Source: Hymenobacter actinosclerus
GTDB lineage: Bacteria > Bacteroidota > Bacteroidia > Cytophagales > Hymenobacteraceae
Assembly: GCF_900111515.1 (NCBI RefSeq)
Contig: NZ_FOHS01000005.1
Coordinates: forward strand, 168,256 to 232,255
Direction of reading: 5' to 3'
Length of the DNA stretch: 64,000 bases
Positions 28,001 to 35,909 of this stretch are shown one piece after another. The notes beneath the pieces were generated by a model. It searched no databases. It had not been told where the DNA came from and was given only the letters and a program-made list of their open reading frames with translations. The position numbers and the translations under genes are program-made. How positions within the stretch are numbered: the stretch's first letter is position 1; each line of letters opens with the position of its first letter.

Positions 28001-28330
28001 GAAGCGGCCGTGCCAGAGCGGGCGCAGGGCCAGGCGCATATCGGCCCGGCCCACGCGCAGCACCTTCACGGCCCGCCGCGCCGATGTATCGGTGAGCGAC
28101 AGGTGGTGCAGCGAGGCGGTCAGGTAAGGAAAATCGCGCAGCAGCGAGTACTCGAGCTGCAACGGCGCCAGCACCAGGTCGGAGTGGGCGGCCAGCCGCT
28201 GGCGTACCAGCTTGGTTGCCCGCTGGTGGCCCCACTCCGACTGCAGCGCCCACAGCCCGGCCCCCGCCAGCAGCAGCACGACCAGCACCAGGCCGGCCAG
28301 AATCCGCAGTAGCAGGGGGAGAAACCTCAT
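25085..28330 (-). CDS. AsmA-like/YhdP-type large envelope protein
   Basis: This 1081-residue protein has an N-terminal membrane anchor (LLLRILAGLVLVVLLLAGAG) and an AsmA-type start (KLVRQRLAAHSDLVLAPLQ, LTASLHHLSLTDTSARRAVK). Long beta-rich repeats follow, with a C-terminal AsmA_2-like region (LLDKGQLLIPGLNLSSNLTD then VTGEYGLDGRADLYVGLSPL). Such bridge-like proteins span the periplasm and are linked to lipid transport or outer-membrane assembly in other bacteria. Several low-complexity Arg/Pro/Gly segments (around 780-815) are unusual. Single leftward gene. Confidence 0.85.
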   Translation of the reverse strand: MRFLPLLLRILAGLVLVVLLLAGAGLWALQSEWGHQRATKLVRQRLAAHSDLVLAPLQLEYSLLRDFPYLTASLHHLSLTDTSARRAVKVLRVGRADMRLALRPLWHGRFVVQRLTLHNAEFRQLTDSAGHDWGLRGRGPHRAQPQLPPDFDLDSLIIVNLRVSDRNELHNSGFGARVAHGRLAVRTRGGVARVRGRLVGRLNYLRSSRSLIFSHEDVVAQVRYGYNFSRREGTFRRTRATLSGDTVHISGTHRGAGPGEPRGARLNLHFRGYQPLLKVLRVALPNNLERFLEGTTSPSHARIAYTIRGLSGPTVRPRTVLRFELRNAQVQWPDPDRRIRRWDARGVFDNGPGHNARTTYLTFEQCRIYSTAGQLDAQLTVRDFTKPRVQGRVRGRTELQTLASVVVPDLWRARSGETALDLELDGWLPNFRPRQPGPGRRPLRLPVSVKGTVSLENAFFDIPNRQAQMRALNVRVRLNDSVWQLENLTGQLNGMHLQANATITNLLAYVSGQHPTTHISGTLSVDELRLPELRRLLAAPHHRAGSPRPATADPAQAADMLTILPDGLRLDGVRLRCARLVLAGDTLRELAATVHHDGHRIALRELRVRVWDGQLGGQASWSTDPSGPEPVQVGLTVQLPSLNYGRLLARISRPPRRPPGQGNTDPTLREILLATSGRIDVAIGELQLSAGSSLQQLRFHVDKTGPDFQIPDLTFRTSTGGRGRIRAQAALAGIHLARARATVDLHYETLDVQRFLQLLADLGSVPPPPDRAQARLPDTGRRPGRLPRGPRPGRPARPASPFLDGTITGQVNVTAERMHYGVLQGTDFTLRSTLEAGLARLETCSVQAFGGELVLRGVLRTDSGASHHPLRAHMQLRNVELPQLFALATPLGLDVLGPDNVRGRMQADATIRTDLDQTFLPRLASTRALVQTDILNLELLEVDALMQALRMLSPRRTGHLYFEPVQADFLLDKGQLLIPGLNLSSNLTDMQVTGEYGLDGRADLYVGLSPLQTLFGNNRKRIERIRSGEATERRSRGLIYLQLHRQPGSRYKVLLFKKQQQRQQQAEVQDKYQRLLRFFAD

Positions 28331-28407
28331 TTTTGAGCTGTTAGCTGGTCGCTTTTTTTCGGTGAACGGAAGCTAACAGCGAACGGCCAGTAGCTAAAAG
28401 CTTGTGC

Positions 28408-28884
28408 TCAATAATCGGTGCGGGCCTCGTGCTGCTCCCAAGCCTGGAAACCGGCCAGCGCCTCATCGCGCAGCAGCGGCTGCAGGGGCAGGCGGCGCTG
28501 GTCCAGGGGCTTTTCCAGCTCTTCGTAAATGAACTGGTCGTCGAAGCCGATGGCGGCGGCGTCCTCCTTGGTATTACCATAAAACACGCGGCGCGGGCGG
28601 GCCCAGTAAATGGCGCCCAGGCACATGGGGCAGGGCTCGCAGCTGGTGTACAGGTCGCAGTCGGTGAGCTGGAAAGTGCCCAGCACGGCGCAGGCCTTGC
28701 GGATGGCGTCTACTTCGGCGTGGCAGGTGGGGTCGTGGGTGCTGGTTACCTGGTTGAAGCCGCGGGCAATGATTTCGCCGTTGCGCACCACTACGGCGCC
28801 GAAAGGCCCGCCGTGGCCGGCCTGCATTTTCTCAATAGAAAGGCGAATGGCTTCGCGCATGAACTCGGGGTTGGGGGCTTCCAT
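28408..28884 (-). CDS. guaD: Guanine deaminase (cytidine deaminase fold)
   Basis: This 158-residue protein is closest in pattern to Bacillus GuaD, which converts guanine to xanthine. The zinc site is His55-Ala-Glu57 (CHAEVDAIRKAC) with Cys85 and Cys88 (SCEPCPMCLGAIYWARP). The C-terminal GFDDQFIYEELEKP and FQAWEQHEA segments match GuaD more than tRNA adenosine deaminase. Cytosolic purine salvage. It stands alone, transcribed leftward. Confidence 0.88.
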   Translation of the reverse strand: MEAPNPEFMREAIRLSIEKMQAGHGGPFGAVVVRNGEIIARGFNQVTSTHDPTCHAEVDAIRKACAVLGTFQLTDCDLYTSCEPCPMCLGAIYWARPRRVFYGNTKEDAAAIGFDDQFIYEELEKPLDQRRLPLQPLLRDEALAGFQAWEQHEARTDY

Positions 28885-28982
28885 GGGGGGGGCAGCAGCG
28901 GCAGAAAAGGTGAAAAGTTATGGCCTCCATAGTGGGGGCAATGCCTGAATAAAGCGCAAAATACGACTTCGGCCCGTTTTCG

Positions 28983-29026
28983 GCGCGGCTACCCCGCCAG
29001 TGCGACGCCTGGCGGAGTAGCCGCGC
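28983..29026. repeat. GC-rich hairpin
   Basis: GCGCGGCTACCCCGCCAG pairs with CTGGCGGAGTAGCCGCGC with one mismatch, loop TGCGACGC. It lies in the 290-base gap between guaD and the CHRD remnant. Confidence 0.8.
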
Positions 29027-29158
29027 TGCGGGTGCCCGCGTATAGCTTAAAAAGGTTCACTTTCAATGCTTTATCCATGTTGAGGGCCTTTGCTTTATGC
29101 TGCGTTTGGCCTGTTACTGAGCATGCTGTAACCCGGTACCGCCCGGGCCCAGAAGGGC

Positions 29159-29484
29159 AATCTGCGGGCAAACCTGTTGTTCGGGGCTCAGCTAACCGGC
29201 GCCCAGCAAGTGCCCGCCGTGGCCACTGAGGCCCGGGGCACCGCCAGCTTCACGCTCAATGCCGGCAAAGACACGCTCTTTACCAGCGGCTCGTTTACCG
29301 GCCTGAGCGGCCCCATCACCATGGCCCTCGTGCACAACGGCTTTGCCGGCGTGGCCGGCCCGGTCGTTACCAACCTGCTCCCGCTACCCGCACCGAAGTG
29401 AAAGTGCCGGGCGCCGCAGGCGTGTGCCTGCTGATGCTGGAGCTGAACGATTCGCGCATTGTCAGCCGCGTTACCAAGCAGTAA
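29159..29484 (+). pseudogene. CHRD-domain protein remnant
   Basis: A frame reading FGAQLTGAQQVPAVATEARG then ASFTLNAGKDTLFTSGSFTG and ITMALVHNGFAGVAGPVV matches the start of a CHRD domain, a secreted beta-rich domain of unknown role. It has no good start codon (the expected signal peptide is in another frame near 29077) and stops at 29401. The next frame continues EVKVPGAAGVCLLMLELNDS and ends at 29484. So the gene is decayed: lost start, one frameshift and a shortened middle. Confidence 0.7.
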
Positions 29485-29699
29485 TCTGTAAATGAGCGGC
29501 TGCAGGGCAGGGTAAGCCGGCTGCTAAAAAATTAGCTGCCCGGTCTGCAACCTTTCGGCCCGCTTGTTGCCTCTTCTTACCAGAAGACCCTAAACAGCTG
29601 TTTCAGCAAAATCTGTCGTCTTCGAAAAGGCTTTGGCCTGATAGTTGACAGAAGAGATTTGAAAGAATAGTTTATTAGGTGTTTTGGTTGTGGAAAAGG

Positions 29700-29725
29700 G
29701 CTCCGGTACTACCGGAGCTTTTTTT
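29700..29725 (+). terminator. Rho-independent terminator
   Basis: GCTCCGGTACTACCGGAGC forms an 8-bp stem and is followed by seven T. It is the last clear element of the GC-rich side. Confidence 0.8.
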
Positions 29726-29799
29726 ATGCCCTGTAAATATTTGAAAAACAATTAATTAAGTTTTAAAGCTGCGCTGAGTAGCTGCGGTTACGGGTGCAG

Positions 29800-29886
29800 G
29801 TGTGCAATATAACTGGAGGTTTTGCTGCACACTTTTCGGATTTCACTGCACACACCAGCGTTCCACTGCACACCTCTGCTGCACAC
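29800..29886. repeat. CTGCACAC repeat cluster (iteron-like)
   Basis: CTGCACAC occurs at 29825, 29846, 29866 and 29879, with start-to-start spacing of 21, 20 and 13 bases; an inverted GTGTGCA lies at 29800. Two-turn helical spacing suggests a protein binding array. No adjacent gene encodes an obvious binder. Confidence 0.7.
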
Positions 29887-30288
29887 TGCAGAATAGCATT
29901 AAGGAAAGATATAAAACCTAAAGCCTCGAAGCAGTATGTGCCCCGATTAGTATGATAAATACCATATATAGTTTCTCATCCATAGAAATGGGCAGCATGT
30001 GGGCTTACTTGGTATATCAGACCAAAACAGACCATTTAGGAGGTTTTTGCTGCGACAAGGCATTCCAGCCGCATAGATTTCCGTAGATTCATTCTTGCCC
30101 CCGCGAAGACTAGGAGCTGATTCTATTTTTCTCCGATTTGCGGGCACATGGGGGTGCAGATAGGGTAAAGACCTTAGCGGGTCGCCGTTCGTTGATTCTG
30201 GAAGGGGTATTTCGAAAGCTTCTGGAAGTTTATAACTTGCTGGACAAACACGACTACTTAGTTTATCAATGCTTAAAACGTTTCAATC

Positions 30289-30582
30289 ATGTCAGAACCT
30301 TTATTTCGCGTTCAAGTTGGTCACGATACGGTCAGTATCTTCCCTTTGTCTACGATTAAGACCTATAATTTCAACGAACGCGCAGATGCCAAACAACGAC
30401 ATCTTTTTGCGTTTGAGGTAACCACGAAGGGAAGACCCGAAAAACCGTTCGTTTACTTCTTCCGCAGTCCCAATGAAACGAAAATTGCTTACGAACGACT
30501 AAAGCAGGGACTGGAAGAAAGTGGGGATGTCGGTATCCGTGTTGACCCTGCTGACAATCTCCACCTATTACCTCCGTCGTAG
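30289..30582 (+). CDS. Hypothetical protein (97 aa)
   Basis: Not recognised. The sequence MSEPLFRVQVGHDTVSIFPL followed by basic and aromatic segments suggests a small soluble beta/alpha protein without signal or membrane segment. Start ATG 30289 is inside an A/T-rich leader. It is followed 12 bases later by a clear terminator, so it is a single-gene unit and likely real. Confidence 0.65.
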   Translation: MSEPLFRVQVGHDTVSIFPLSTIKTYNFNERADAKQRHLFAFEVTTKGRPEKPFVYFFRSPNETKIAYERLKQGLEESGDVGIRVDPADNLHLLPPS

Positions 30583-30593
30583 CGTTAAACTAG

Positions 30594-30630
30594 AAAGGGA
30601 CGCCCAATGAAGGCGTCCCTTTACTTTTGT
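30594..30630 (+). terminator. Rho-independent terminator
   Basis: AAAGGGACGCC and GGCGTCCCTTT form an 11-bp stem around CAATGAA, followed by a T-rich tail (TACTTTTG). Confidence 0.85.
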
Positions 30631-30654
30631 TAGCCGAACTCCATATTCGATACT

Positions 30655-30966
30655 TTATTCGCCGAGCAGGGCTAATAATTTTCGTAGGCGGCTGTTCTTG
30701 TGCAGAAATTCGATTATGTCCTCGAACCGGTAGGTTTCCTTGTAGTTGCATCTAGTCGCGTCGATGATAAATTCTTCTTCACCGCGCACTTCATCAAGTA
30801 TGAGCTTCAAAAATTTACTGTCGAGGCAAAGATTACCATTCGCGCACGGGGTGTAGCGGTCGGCATAATGGCTAATTACGAACTCGTTGGTCTGGTTGCT
30901 GAGCGCGGCTACGTAGCGTTGAATGCCTTCTTCGGGGATGTGGTAAAACTCATTGGTTGGGTCCAT
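30655..30966 (-). CDS. Hypothetical protein (103 aa)
   Basis: Not recognised. A soluble, acidic protein (MDPTNEFYHIPEEGIQRYVA; ends LHKNSRLRKLLALLGE). Third of three small leftward genes (31686, 31297, 30966 starts), separated from the previous one by 34 bases. Codon use is AT-richer than the left part of the window. Confidence 0.6.
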   Translation of the reverse strand: MDPTNEFYHIPEEGIQRYVAALSNQTNEFVISHYADRYTPCANGNLCLDSKFLKLILDEVRGEEEFIIDATRCNYKETYRFEDIIEFLHKNSRLRKLLALLGE

Positions 30967-31000
30967 GTAATATATCTCGATTCGAACCTGTGTTTATAAA

Positions 31001-31297
31001 TTATACAATCAGTAGATTCAATTTCACGAAGCGTTCTTCGGCGACAAGCTGACTTAGCGTGTCCAGTGCATCGGTTCTACTCAAAGTTTGCAAGCTGAAA
31101 CGGCATGGCGCCAACAACTTAGCAACTGATAAGGCGACTTCCATCTTATAGAGCACGTCGCCCAGCGAACTACCTTTGAGGTAAATCGGCGTGAAGTCAG
31201 TCAAGTCCGTTACGCATACCCAGAATTCCGCAAAATCGATGGGTTCCAAAAATTCGTACAGCTTAGTCGCAGATGTGAAGCGGGGTGGAGTCATCAT
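31001..31297 (-). CDS. Hypothetical protein (98 aa)
   Basis: Not recognised. Soluble protein starting MMTPPRFTSATKLYEFLEPI. Its ATG (31295-31297) overlaps the stop of the upstream gene in a TAATG arrangement, so the two are translationally coupled and probably work together. Confidence 0.6.
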   Translation of the reverse strand: MMTPPRFTSATKLYEFLEPIDFAEFWVCVTDLTDFTPIYLKGSSLGDVLYKMEVALSVAKLLAPCRFSLQTLSRTDALDTLSQLVAEERFVKLNLLIV

Positions 31298-31686
31298 TAC
31301 GAAACCAGCAAGCTGAACTTGTGGCGGAGTTGGTTTGCTTCGGTTAGTAGGATGCTCAGCAACTCGGCTAGGGTGATTTTTCGGCTCGCTGACTTATACG
31401 TTACCCCCTTGGTCCAAATGCCGGGTTGGATGTCGAACATCTTTGCCAGTTTTCCCCCAAGCATCTGACCGCCATTACCATCGAGGCGTAACGACAGGGG
31501 GGTAATGGTATTAAACAGAATTACCGTGTAGGATAAAATAAACACCTTGGTTCCATTACCCAGTTTTTCATTATATCGCTCCATTAATTCGAATTGGATA
31601 TTTTTATCTATTTTGCAAAATACAATATCATTAATTAACGTAGAAGCTGCTTTTGAAGTCAAGTAGTTTTTCTTCGTGTGTCTCAT
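31297..31686 (-). CDS. Hypothetical protein (129 aa)
   Basis: Not recognised. Starts MRHTKKNYLTSKAASTLIND; contains FILSYTVILFNTITPLSLRL, possibly a buried strand pair. First gene of a three-gene leftward set with stop/start overlap to the next. Confidence 0.6.
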   Translation of the reverse strand: MRHTKKNYLTSKAASTLINDIVFCKIDKNIQFELMERYNEKLGNGTKVFILSYTVILFNTITPLSLRLDGNGGQMLGGKLAKMFDIQPGIWTKGVTYKSASRKITLAELLSILLTEANQLRHKFSLLVS

Positions 31687-31757
31687 GTGAAAAAAAATAC
31701 GGTAGAGTTACTGTGCGGAGTAAAGATGCACTCTTGGGTAATATTTTATGTGCCGAT

Positions 31758-32228
31758 TTAATGACCAGACCAGAATTCTTCGGCGGCTTGCCAAATTACC
31801 CGTAACCAATCTTTTTCGTTGCCTTGTGCCAGAATATTAACCGGATTTTTGGAGTCTGACGTAACTGTAAATAAGTTGTAAATACGATTTCGGGTTGGGT
31901 AATTATAGCTACCAATATTTTCGCAGTCCAAATATAGGCGGTTTGCAATATATACGTCTTCAACGTTATTTTTTTTAAAATTGCCGATTATGCTATAACC
32001 ATTATTTTGTGACTTGTCTAATCGAATCACATTTTTTGTCCAGCCGCCCCCGGCTCGGTTCGGGTTTTTGTCGAAATATTTCTCAGTATTAAGAAATATT
32101 TTAGCTGGAGCATCTTCTGCTCTGCTAGCTAGTTCAGTATTTATTATTTCTCTTAGGTTCTGTAATTCAGGAACGCCTAGCAACTTAATTTGGCTAATTA
32201 TAGCCTCCGGTTTTAGTGTCATTTCCAT
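31758..32228 (-). CDS. Hypothetical protein (156 aa)
   Basis: Not recognised. N-terminal helix (LKPEAIISQIKLLGVPELQN) followed by an alpha/beta region with YIANRLYLDCENIGSYNYPT and a Trp-rich end (EKDWLRVIWQAAEEFWSGH). No signal peptide. Leftward, 71 bases upstream of the three-gene set and possibly its first member. Confidence 0.6.
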   Translation of the reverse strand: MEMTLKPEAIISQIKLLGVPELQNLREIINTELASRAEDAPAKIFLNTEKYFDKNPNRAGGGWTKNVIRLDKSQNNGYSIIGNFKKNNVEDVYIANRLYLDCENIGSYNYPTRNRIYNLFTVTSDSKNPVNILAQGNEKDWLRVIWQAAEEFWSGH

Positions 32229-33886
32229 TTTTATTTTAGTTGGTTGGTAGAGGGGGATACCCTATCGCCGCCAATTGCGCATGGTGTAGGTTGATGAACG
32301 GCTGCGTGAGAAATAAGCGCCATTTTGAAGCTGCATAGCAGAGCCCGGCTGCTTTTTTCAAGCGGCTTTTGGCAAGACCTTAAATGTGGTTGAGCGCGCA
32401 CGAAGCTGAGGGCGCTACTCAGCAGCAGTAGTGCTGAAAGGCTATCCTAGCCCAGATTAATTCTGCCAGCAGTAAACGTTGCGTGGAATGTACGGACCGC
32501 CCGTATATCATCATGCCTGTTCTTCATATATGCCCTGCAAAAGGCAAGGAAGACGTTGGACTGAAGTAAAATATACTGGAAGGTGGGCAGTTTGCCCACA
32601 TTGCCCGGAGATAGGCTTCCTTATATGCTTACAGGATGGATTGTCCAGACGTACTTTCAGCTCAACTTAGTAGTAAGCGATGCTACCGTTGACCTACATG
32701 AGAGAAGTCCGGTATCTATTGTTACATCTTTGAATGAGAACGTCCCTTTCTGTTCATCAGCCTTTAGCCAATATTGAATAATGGGATTCACGTTCACGGG
32801 AAGCGCGAGGTGATAGTATTGTTTTTGTTTCACTAGGTTGGTGATTGATTCTGATTCAAAATTAGTGTAGCGAGTTGGATAAATCCAAACACAGGCAATG
32901 GGTGTTGTGTCCGTTTAAAACGCAAAAAGGCGTATAAAACTGCCTTAGTATTCTTGAAAAGATGTAGAGTAGTATTTTTACATATCAGTTTTAAACGTAA
33001 TATAGTAGGCTTTTTAATTTAACAGTGCAATTGCTATTTGCTTTGAATAAGGGTATTCATAACGGAAAAAAAGACAAAATTTTATTCAAAATAAAGGATG
33101 CTTTAATTGGCATTACTTATCAGCTTTTGGCTTTTACTGCTCAAAAAACCGACATGCTCACCCAGTACAGGCGGCGAGTATGAGTTATAACAGAGCTGAA
33201 ACACTCTTCGCTGCTGCTGCCCGGCTGGTTCGAGTCCATCGAGGGCTGGGCAACCCCAGCGGCGCCACTGCCGACGTGAGCAAACCCTCCGATTACCTGC
33301 TGGCAAAGCCCCTGTACACCCTCAGCTGTATCACCAACTCGCTCTCTTGGCATTTGAGTAGCGCGTAGTTAAGTGACGCGCCCCGGCAGGACAACTTCGC
33401 CGCCCGTAACGCTCTACCCGCTGGTTGGCACAAAGCGAACAGCACCAGCTACATCGGAACGGCTGCCGCTCCGTCAGAGCAGATAAAGCCACTTCTGCTT
33501 TGAACTCAGCGGTGAAGCGGCGACTGGTGCGTTTTGGGTTCACGGCGTTGACGGTAGCCCACTGAATCTGTCCAAATTTTGAGGAGTACTATAGCTATCA
33601 ATTAGACTTCTGAGGGAGTCATTCGAAAAACAGCGAATCTATTGGGACCACGTATTCGAAGCGGTCTACTAAAAACAATAGTATATTAGACTTTATGAAT
33701 ACAATCTTTCTTGATAGTTAGACGGCACTTCGTTGTCATTTGAGCAGATTATTAGGCTGAACCATGATTTGCCTGCACTAATAATTGATAATTTTATTAG
33801 TTTTATAGTGAAGGCACTTTGAAAGGACTAAGTACCATCTACTTTTATGAGCCCTCATTCAGTACACAGCCTTAAATGCGTTACCG
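32229..33886. other. 1.66-kb stretch without an intact gene
   Basis: Only short frames are present. The one recognisable part is an IS3-type OrfA remnant at 33331-33543 (minus strand) with an IS-end-like CAAAATTTGGACAG upstream near 33570. Between 33180 and 33360 there is a GC-richer patch that I cannot assign. The rest is AT-rich and looks decayed. Confidence 0.65.
33331..33543 (-). pseudogene. IS3-type OrfA remnant
   Basis: The start MNPKRTSRRFTAEFKAEVAL matches the N-terminus of IS3-family OrfA proteins. After residue ~27 the sequence loses similarity and no OrfB follows. It differs from the OrfA of the IS3 copies at both window ends, so it is a separate, older insertion. Confidence 0.7.
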
Positions 33887-35500
33887 ATGGATAGTTACTC
33901 GCATGAGAATAATGTGTATGCTTACGACATAAAGCAATGTGTCAAGCATATATCAGAAGTTGCAAGCGGTCGAAAGGGATACTACTGCATGGGGTGTGGG
34001 CGGCAAATGCAGGCTAAGAAAGGTTTCCAGAGAAGGAATCACTTCGCCCATGATGCCACAGACGTGGAAAATAGAGGTAAATGCACCTTCTCCGATGAAA
34101 CCCACCGGCATAAGCTTGCCAAAGAAGCCTTACAGCGTCTAAAGCAGATACGAGTCCCCTCGCTTTACAAGTACTCTCCCTTCGATATGGAAGACGAGCC
34201 ACGACTCATTCGTAATGCCCATAATATCGAGGCTGCTCGGGTCGAAGCTGAACTTCCTTTCTTCGAAAATGAGGCAGGGGAGGTAAAATGGGGACGGAAT
34301 CTTGATATGAGTGAGTCTACCGGGCGACACCTGCTCATTCAACCTGATATCGCTTTTTTTAACAAGGAGGGCAAACCCATCCTTTTAATCGAGATTGTTG
34401 CTACTCACAAAGTCAACAAGGAAAAACTAATTAAAATATGGCGCCTCGGCATCGATACTATTCAAGTAACGGTGCCTAAAGATTCACCGGAAGAAATAGA
34501 GAGTTCCTTCTATCAATCTACGCGTACTAAGTGGCTGTACAACAATGAGCAAGAAAGAACCGATTACCTACAACTTTCCTCGGGAAATGGAGAGGGAGTA
34601 CCACCTCTTGATGCATTCCAAAGACAGCTTCTTAAGTCAGAAGAATCTGTCGCTTGTCGAGAAGCGCAAATTAATAATCTCTTACGAGCAATTGGAAAGT
34701 GTGTGGGTTCGGAGCAATATCGAGCCGCTCAGACAGCGATTATTAATGAAATCAGCCGAGTTGAGGGAAATGCAACGCGTGTTGGAGCAGAAGTGCGAGC
34801 AGTTCAAAATAGACATACAGAAACAGCTACGGAACAACTTAGACCAGAGGAAAAGCTTCTTGACAGAGAGACAGAAATCTTTGCTCAATCAGACCAAAGT
34901 CTTAGAAGAAAAACTCTTAATCTGGAAGAACGATATATTAGAAAAAGAGGAGAAATTGCAACAGCACAAAGCAACTACCAACCAAGTAGCCAAACAGAGA
35001 TTGACCGAATTGCAAGAGACTTGGTACAACTGGGAACAGGTGGAGGTACGCTTGAGGAGCGAGAAAGTGAATTTGCAGCAGAAACAGCACGACTGGAACG
35101 AGCTTATAAAAATGAGCAAACAGAAATTGAAGATTCTATTAGAAGAGAGAAAGAAACTATCAACAGTTTTACTGCACGAAGAACAGAGCTACCAGAATAT
35201 TATCGAAAAGTTGAGGTCGGAATTAGACAGGAATTTGAGCTCGAAGAAGGACAGCTCCGAGATAATACTGCAGCAAGTGAAGCAGAAATGCGAGCAGACT
35301 TTGAGCGTCTTGGAAGAGAATCAGTTGAAGCTGTTGAGAGAGAAGATGACAAGGGACCATCCAGTATCAATAGACGGATTGGCAAAACTCTTGAAGCAGG
35401 CAGACTTCTCGACACTATGGAGGCAGAAGGCAATATTATTCGCCGACTCCGAAAAGCTAAAGCAGCTTTTGATTCGAGAGCTTATAAAAATTGGATTTGA
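33887..35500 (+). CDS. CoiA-like zinc/nuclease protein with coiled-coil tail
   Basis: The first ~220 residues look like a CoiA-type competence/defence protein: a zinc site (YYCMGCGRQM with Cys34/Cys37, HFAH with His52/His55, Cys66, His73) followed by a PD-(D/E)xK-like core (LIQPDIAFF with Asp154, ILLIEIVATHK with Glu169 and Lys175). The frame then stays open to 35500 as a charged helical stretch. From about 34560 a second frame (34545-35597) is also open. My hand count of third-base GC for ~65 codons near 34.8-35.0 kb gives about 20% in this frame against about 55% in the other, while the CoiA-like part is about 53%. So the true C-terminus may lie in the other frame after a frameshift. Confidence 0.6.
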   Translation: MDSYSHENNVYAYDIKQCVKHISEVASGRKGYYCMGCGRQMQAKKGFQRRNHFAHDATDVENRGKCTFSDETHRHKLAKEALQRLKQIRVPSLYKYSPFDMEDEPRLIRNAHNIEAARVEAELPFFENEAGEVKWGRNLDMSESTGRHLLIQPDIAFFNKEGKPILLIEIVATHKVNKEKLIKIWRLGIDTIQVTVPKDSPEEIESSFYQSTRTKWLYNNEQERTDYLQLSSGNGEGVPPLDAFQRQLLKSEESVACREAQINNLLRAIGKCVGSEQYRAAQTAIINEISRVEGNATRVGAEVRAVQNRHTETATEQLRPEEKLLDRETEIFAQSDQSLRRKTLNLEERYIRKRGEIATAQSNYQPSSQTEIDRIARDLVQLGTGGGTLEERESEFAAETARLERAYKNEQTEIEDSIRREKETINSFTARRTELPEYYRKVEVGIRQEFELEEGQLRDNTAASEAEMRADFERLGRESVEAVEREDDKGPSSINRRIGKTLEAGRLLDTMEAEGNIIRRLRKAKAAFDSRAYKNWI

Positions 35501-35597
35501 ACTGGATGGTTTTTTAGAAAAAATGGAGTTGATGGAGGCGAACGGTGTTCAAATGCCCCAGAGCAATAGAAATTCATCACAGCAGTCGTCTCCGTAA
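34545..35597 (+). CDS. Overlapping coiled-coil frame (350 aa), likely true C-terminal part of the CoiA-like gene
   Basis: The frame opens at ATG 34545 (MSKKEPITYNFPREMEREYH) and runs 97 bases beyond the end of the CoiA-like frame. It encodes a long leucine-based coiled coil (LREMQRVLEQKCEQFK, LKILLEERKKLSTVLLHEEQ) and ends in an amphipathic helix region (LIRELIKIGFELDGFLEKME). Heptad leucines and third-base GC fit real coding better than the other frame. It may be a separate overlapping gene, the displaced end of the CoiA-like gene after a one-base change, or reached by programmed frameshifting. Confidence 0.5.
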   Translation: MSKKEPITYNFPREMEREYHLLMHSKDSFLSQKNLSLVEKRKLIISYEQLESVWVRSNIEPLRQRLLMKSAELREMQRVLEQKCEQFKIDIQKQLRNNLDQRKSFLTERQKSLLNQTKVLEEKLLIWKNDILEKEEKLQQHKATTNQVAKQRLTELQETWYNWEQVEVRLRSEKVNLQQKQHDWNELIKMSKQKLKILLEERKKLSTVLLHEEQSYQNIIEKLRSELDRNLSSKKDSSEIILQQVKQKCEQTLSVLEENQLKLLREKMTRDHPVSIDGLAKLLKQADFSTLWRQKAILFADSEKLKQLLIRELIKIGFELDGFLEKMELMEANGVQMPQSNRNSSQQSSP

Positions 35598-35660
35598 GAC
35601 AGCTCTTGTTTTATTGTGATGTCAGTAGTAACGCACACCTTAGTAAAGACAGTTTGATTT

Positions 35661-35909
35661 ATGTCATTCATTAGACTAACCGACCAAAACGACCCACTCA
35701 GAGAGAGGCTGTTGAATACTGATTCGATATCCTCTATCAGTATCGCTAAGAGTGATACTCGAAATACACATGGGCTTCAAATATTGATGAATAGTGGAGA
35801 TAAAATACCTATTTACTGTGGTACAGTAGATGAGGCAAAGAGAATACTCTCCGAATTGTCGCAATTAGTCAATGCTGCTAAACTTGTAATTCCTGAACGA
35901 CCTCAATAA
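35661..35909 (+). CDS. Hypothetical protein (82 aa)
   Basis: Not recognised. Small alpha/beta protein (MSFIRLTDQNDPLRERLLNT; ends AAKLVIPERPQ). Its last base is shared with the ATG of the next gene (stop/start overlap), so the two are coupled. It lies 63 bases after the coiled-coil frame and is likely in the same operon. Confidence 0.65.
   Translation: MSFIRLTDQNDPLRERLLNTDSISSISIAKSDTRNTHGLQILMNSGDKIPIYCGTVDEAKRILSELSQLVNAAKLVIPERPQ

Larger units (their letters stand above)
29485..30288. other. Gene-poor boundary stretch
   Basis: No convincing gene. It holds a strong terminator (29700-29725) and the CTGCACAC repeat cluster (29800-29886). Base composition changes visibly here, from GC-rich to AT-richer, and marks the left border of the accessory island. 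Confidence 0.7.

Noticed and set aside
33225..33260. GGTTCGAGTCC-like T-arm suggesting a tRNA
   Set aside because: No matching acceptor, D or anticodon arms can be folded on either strand.
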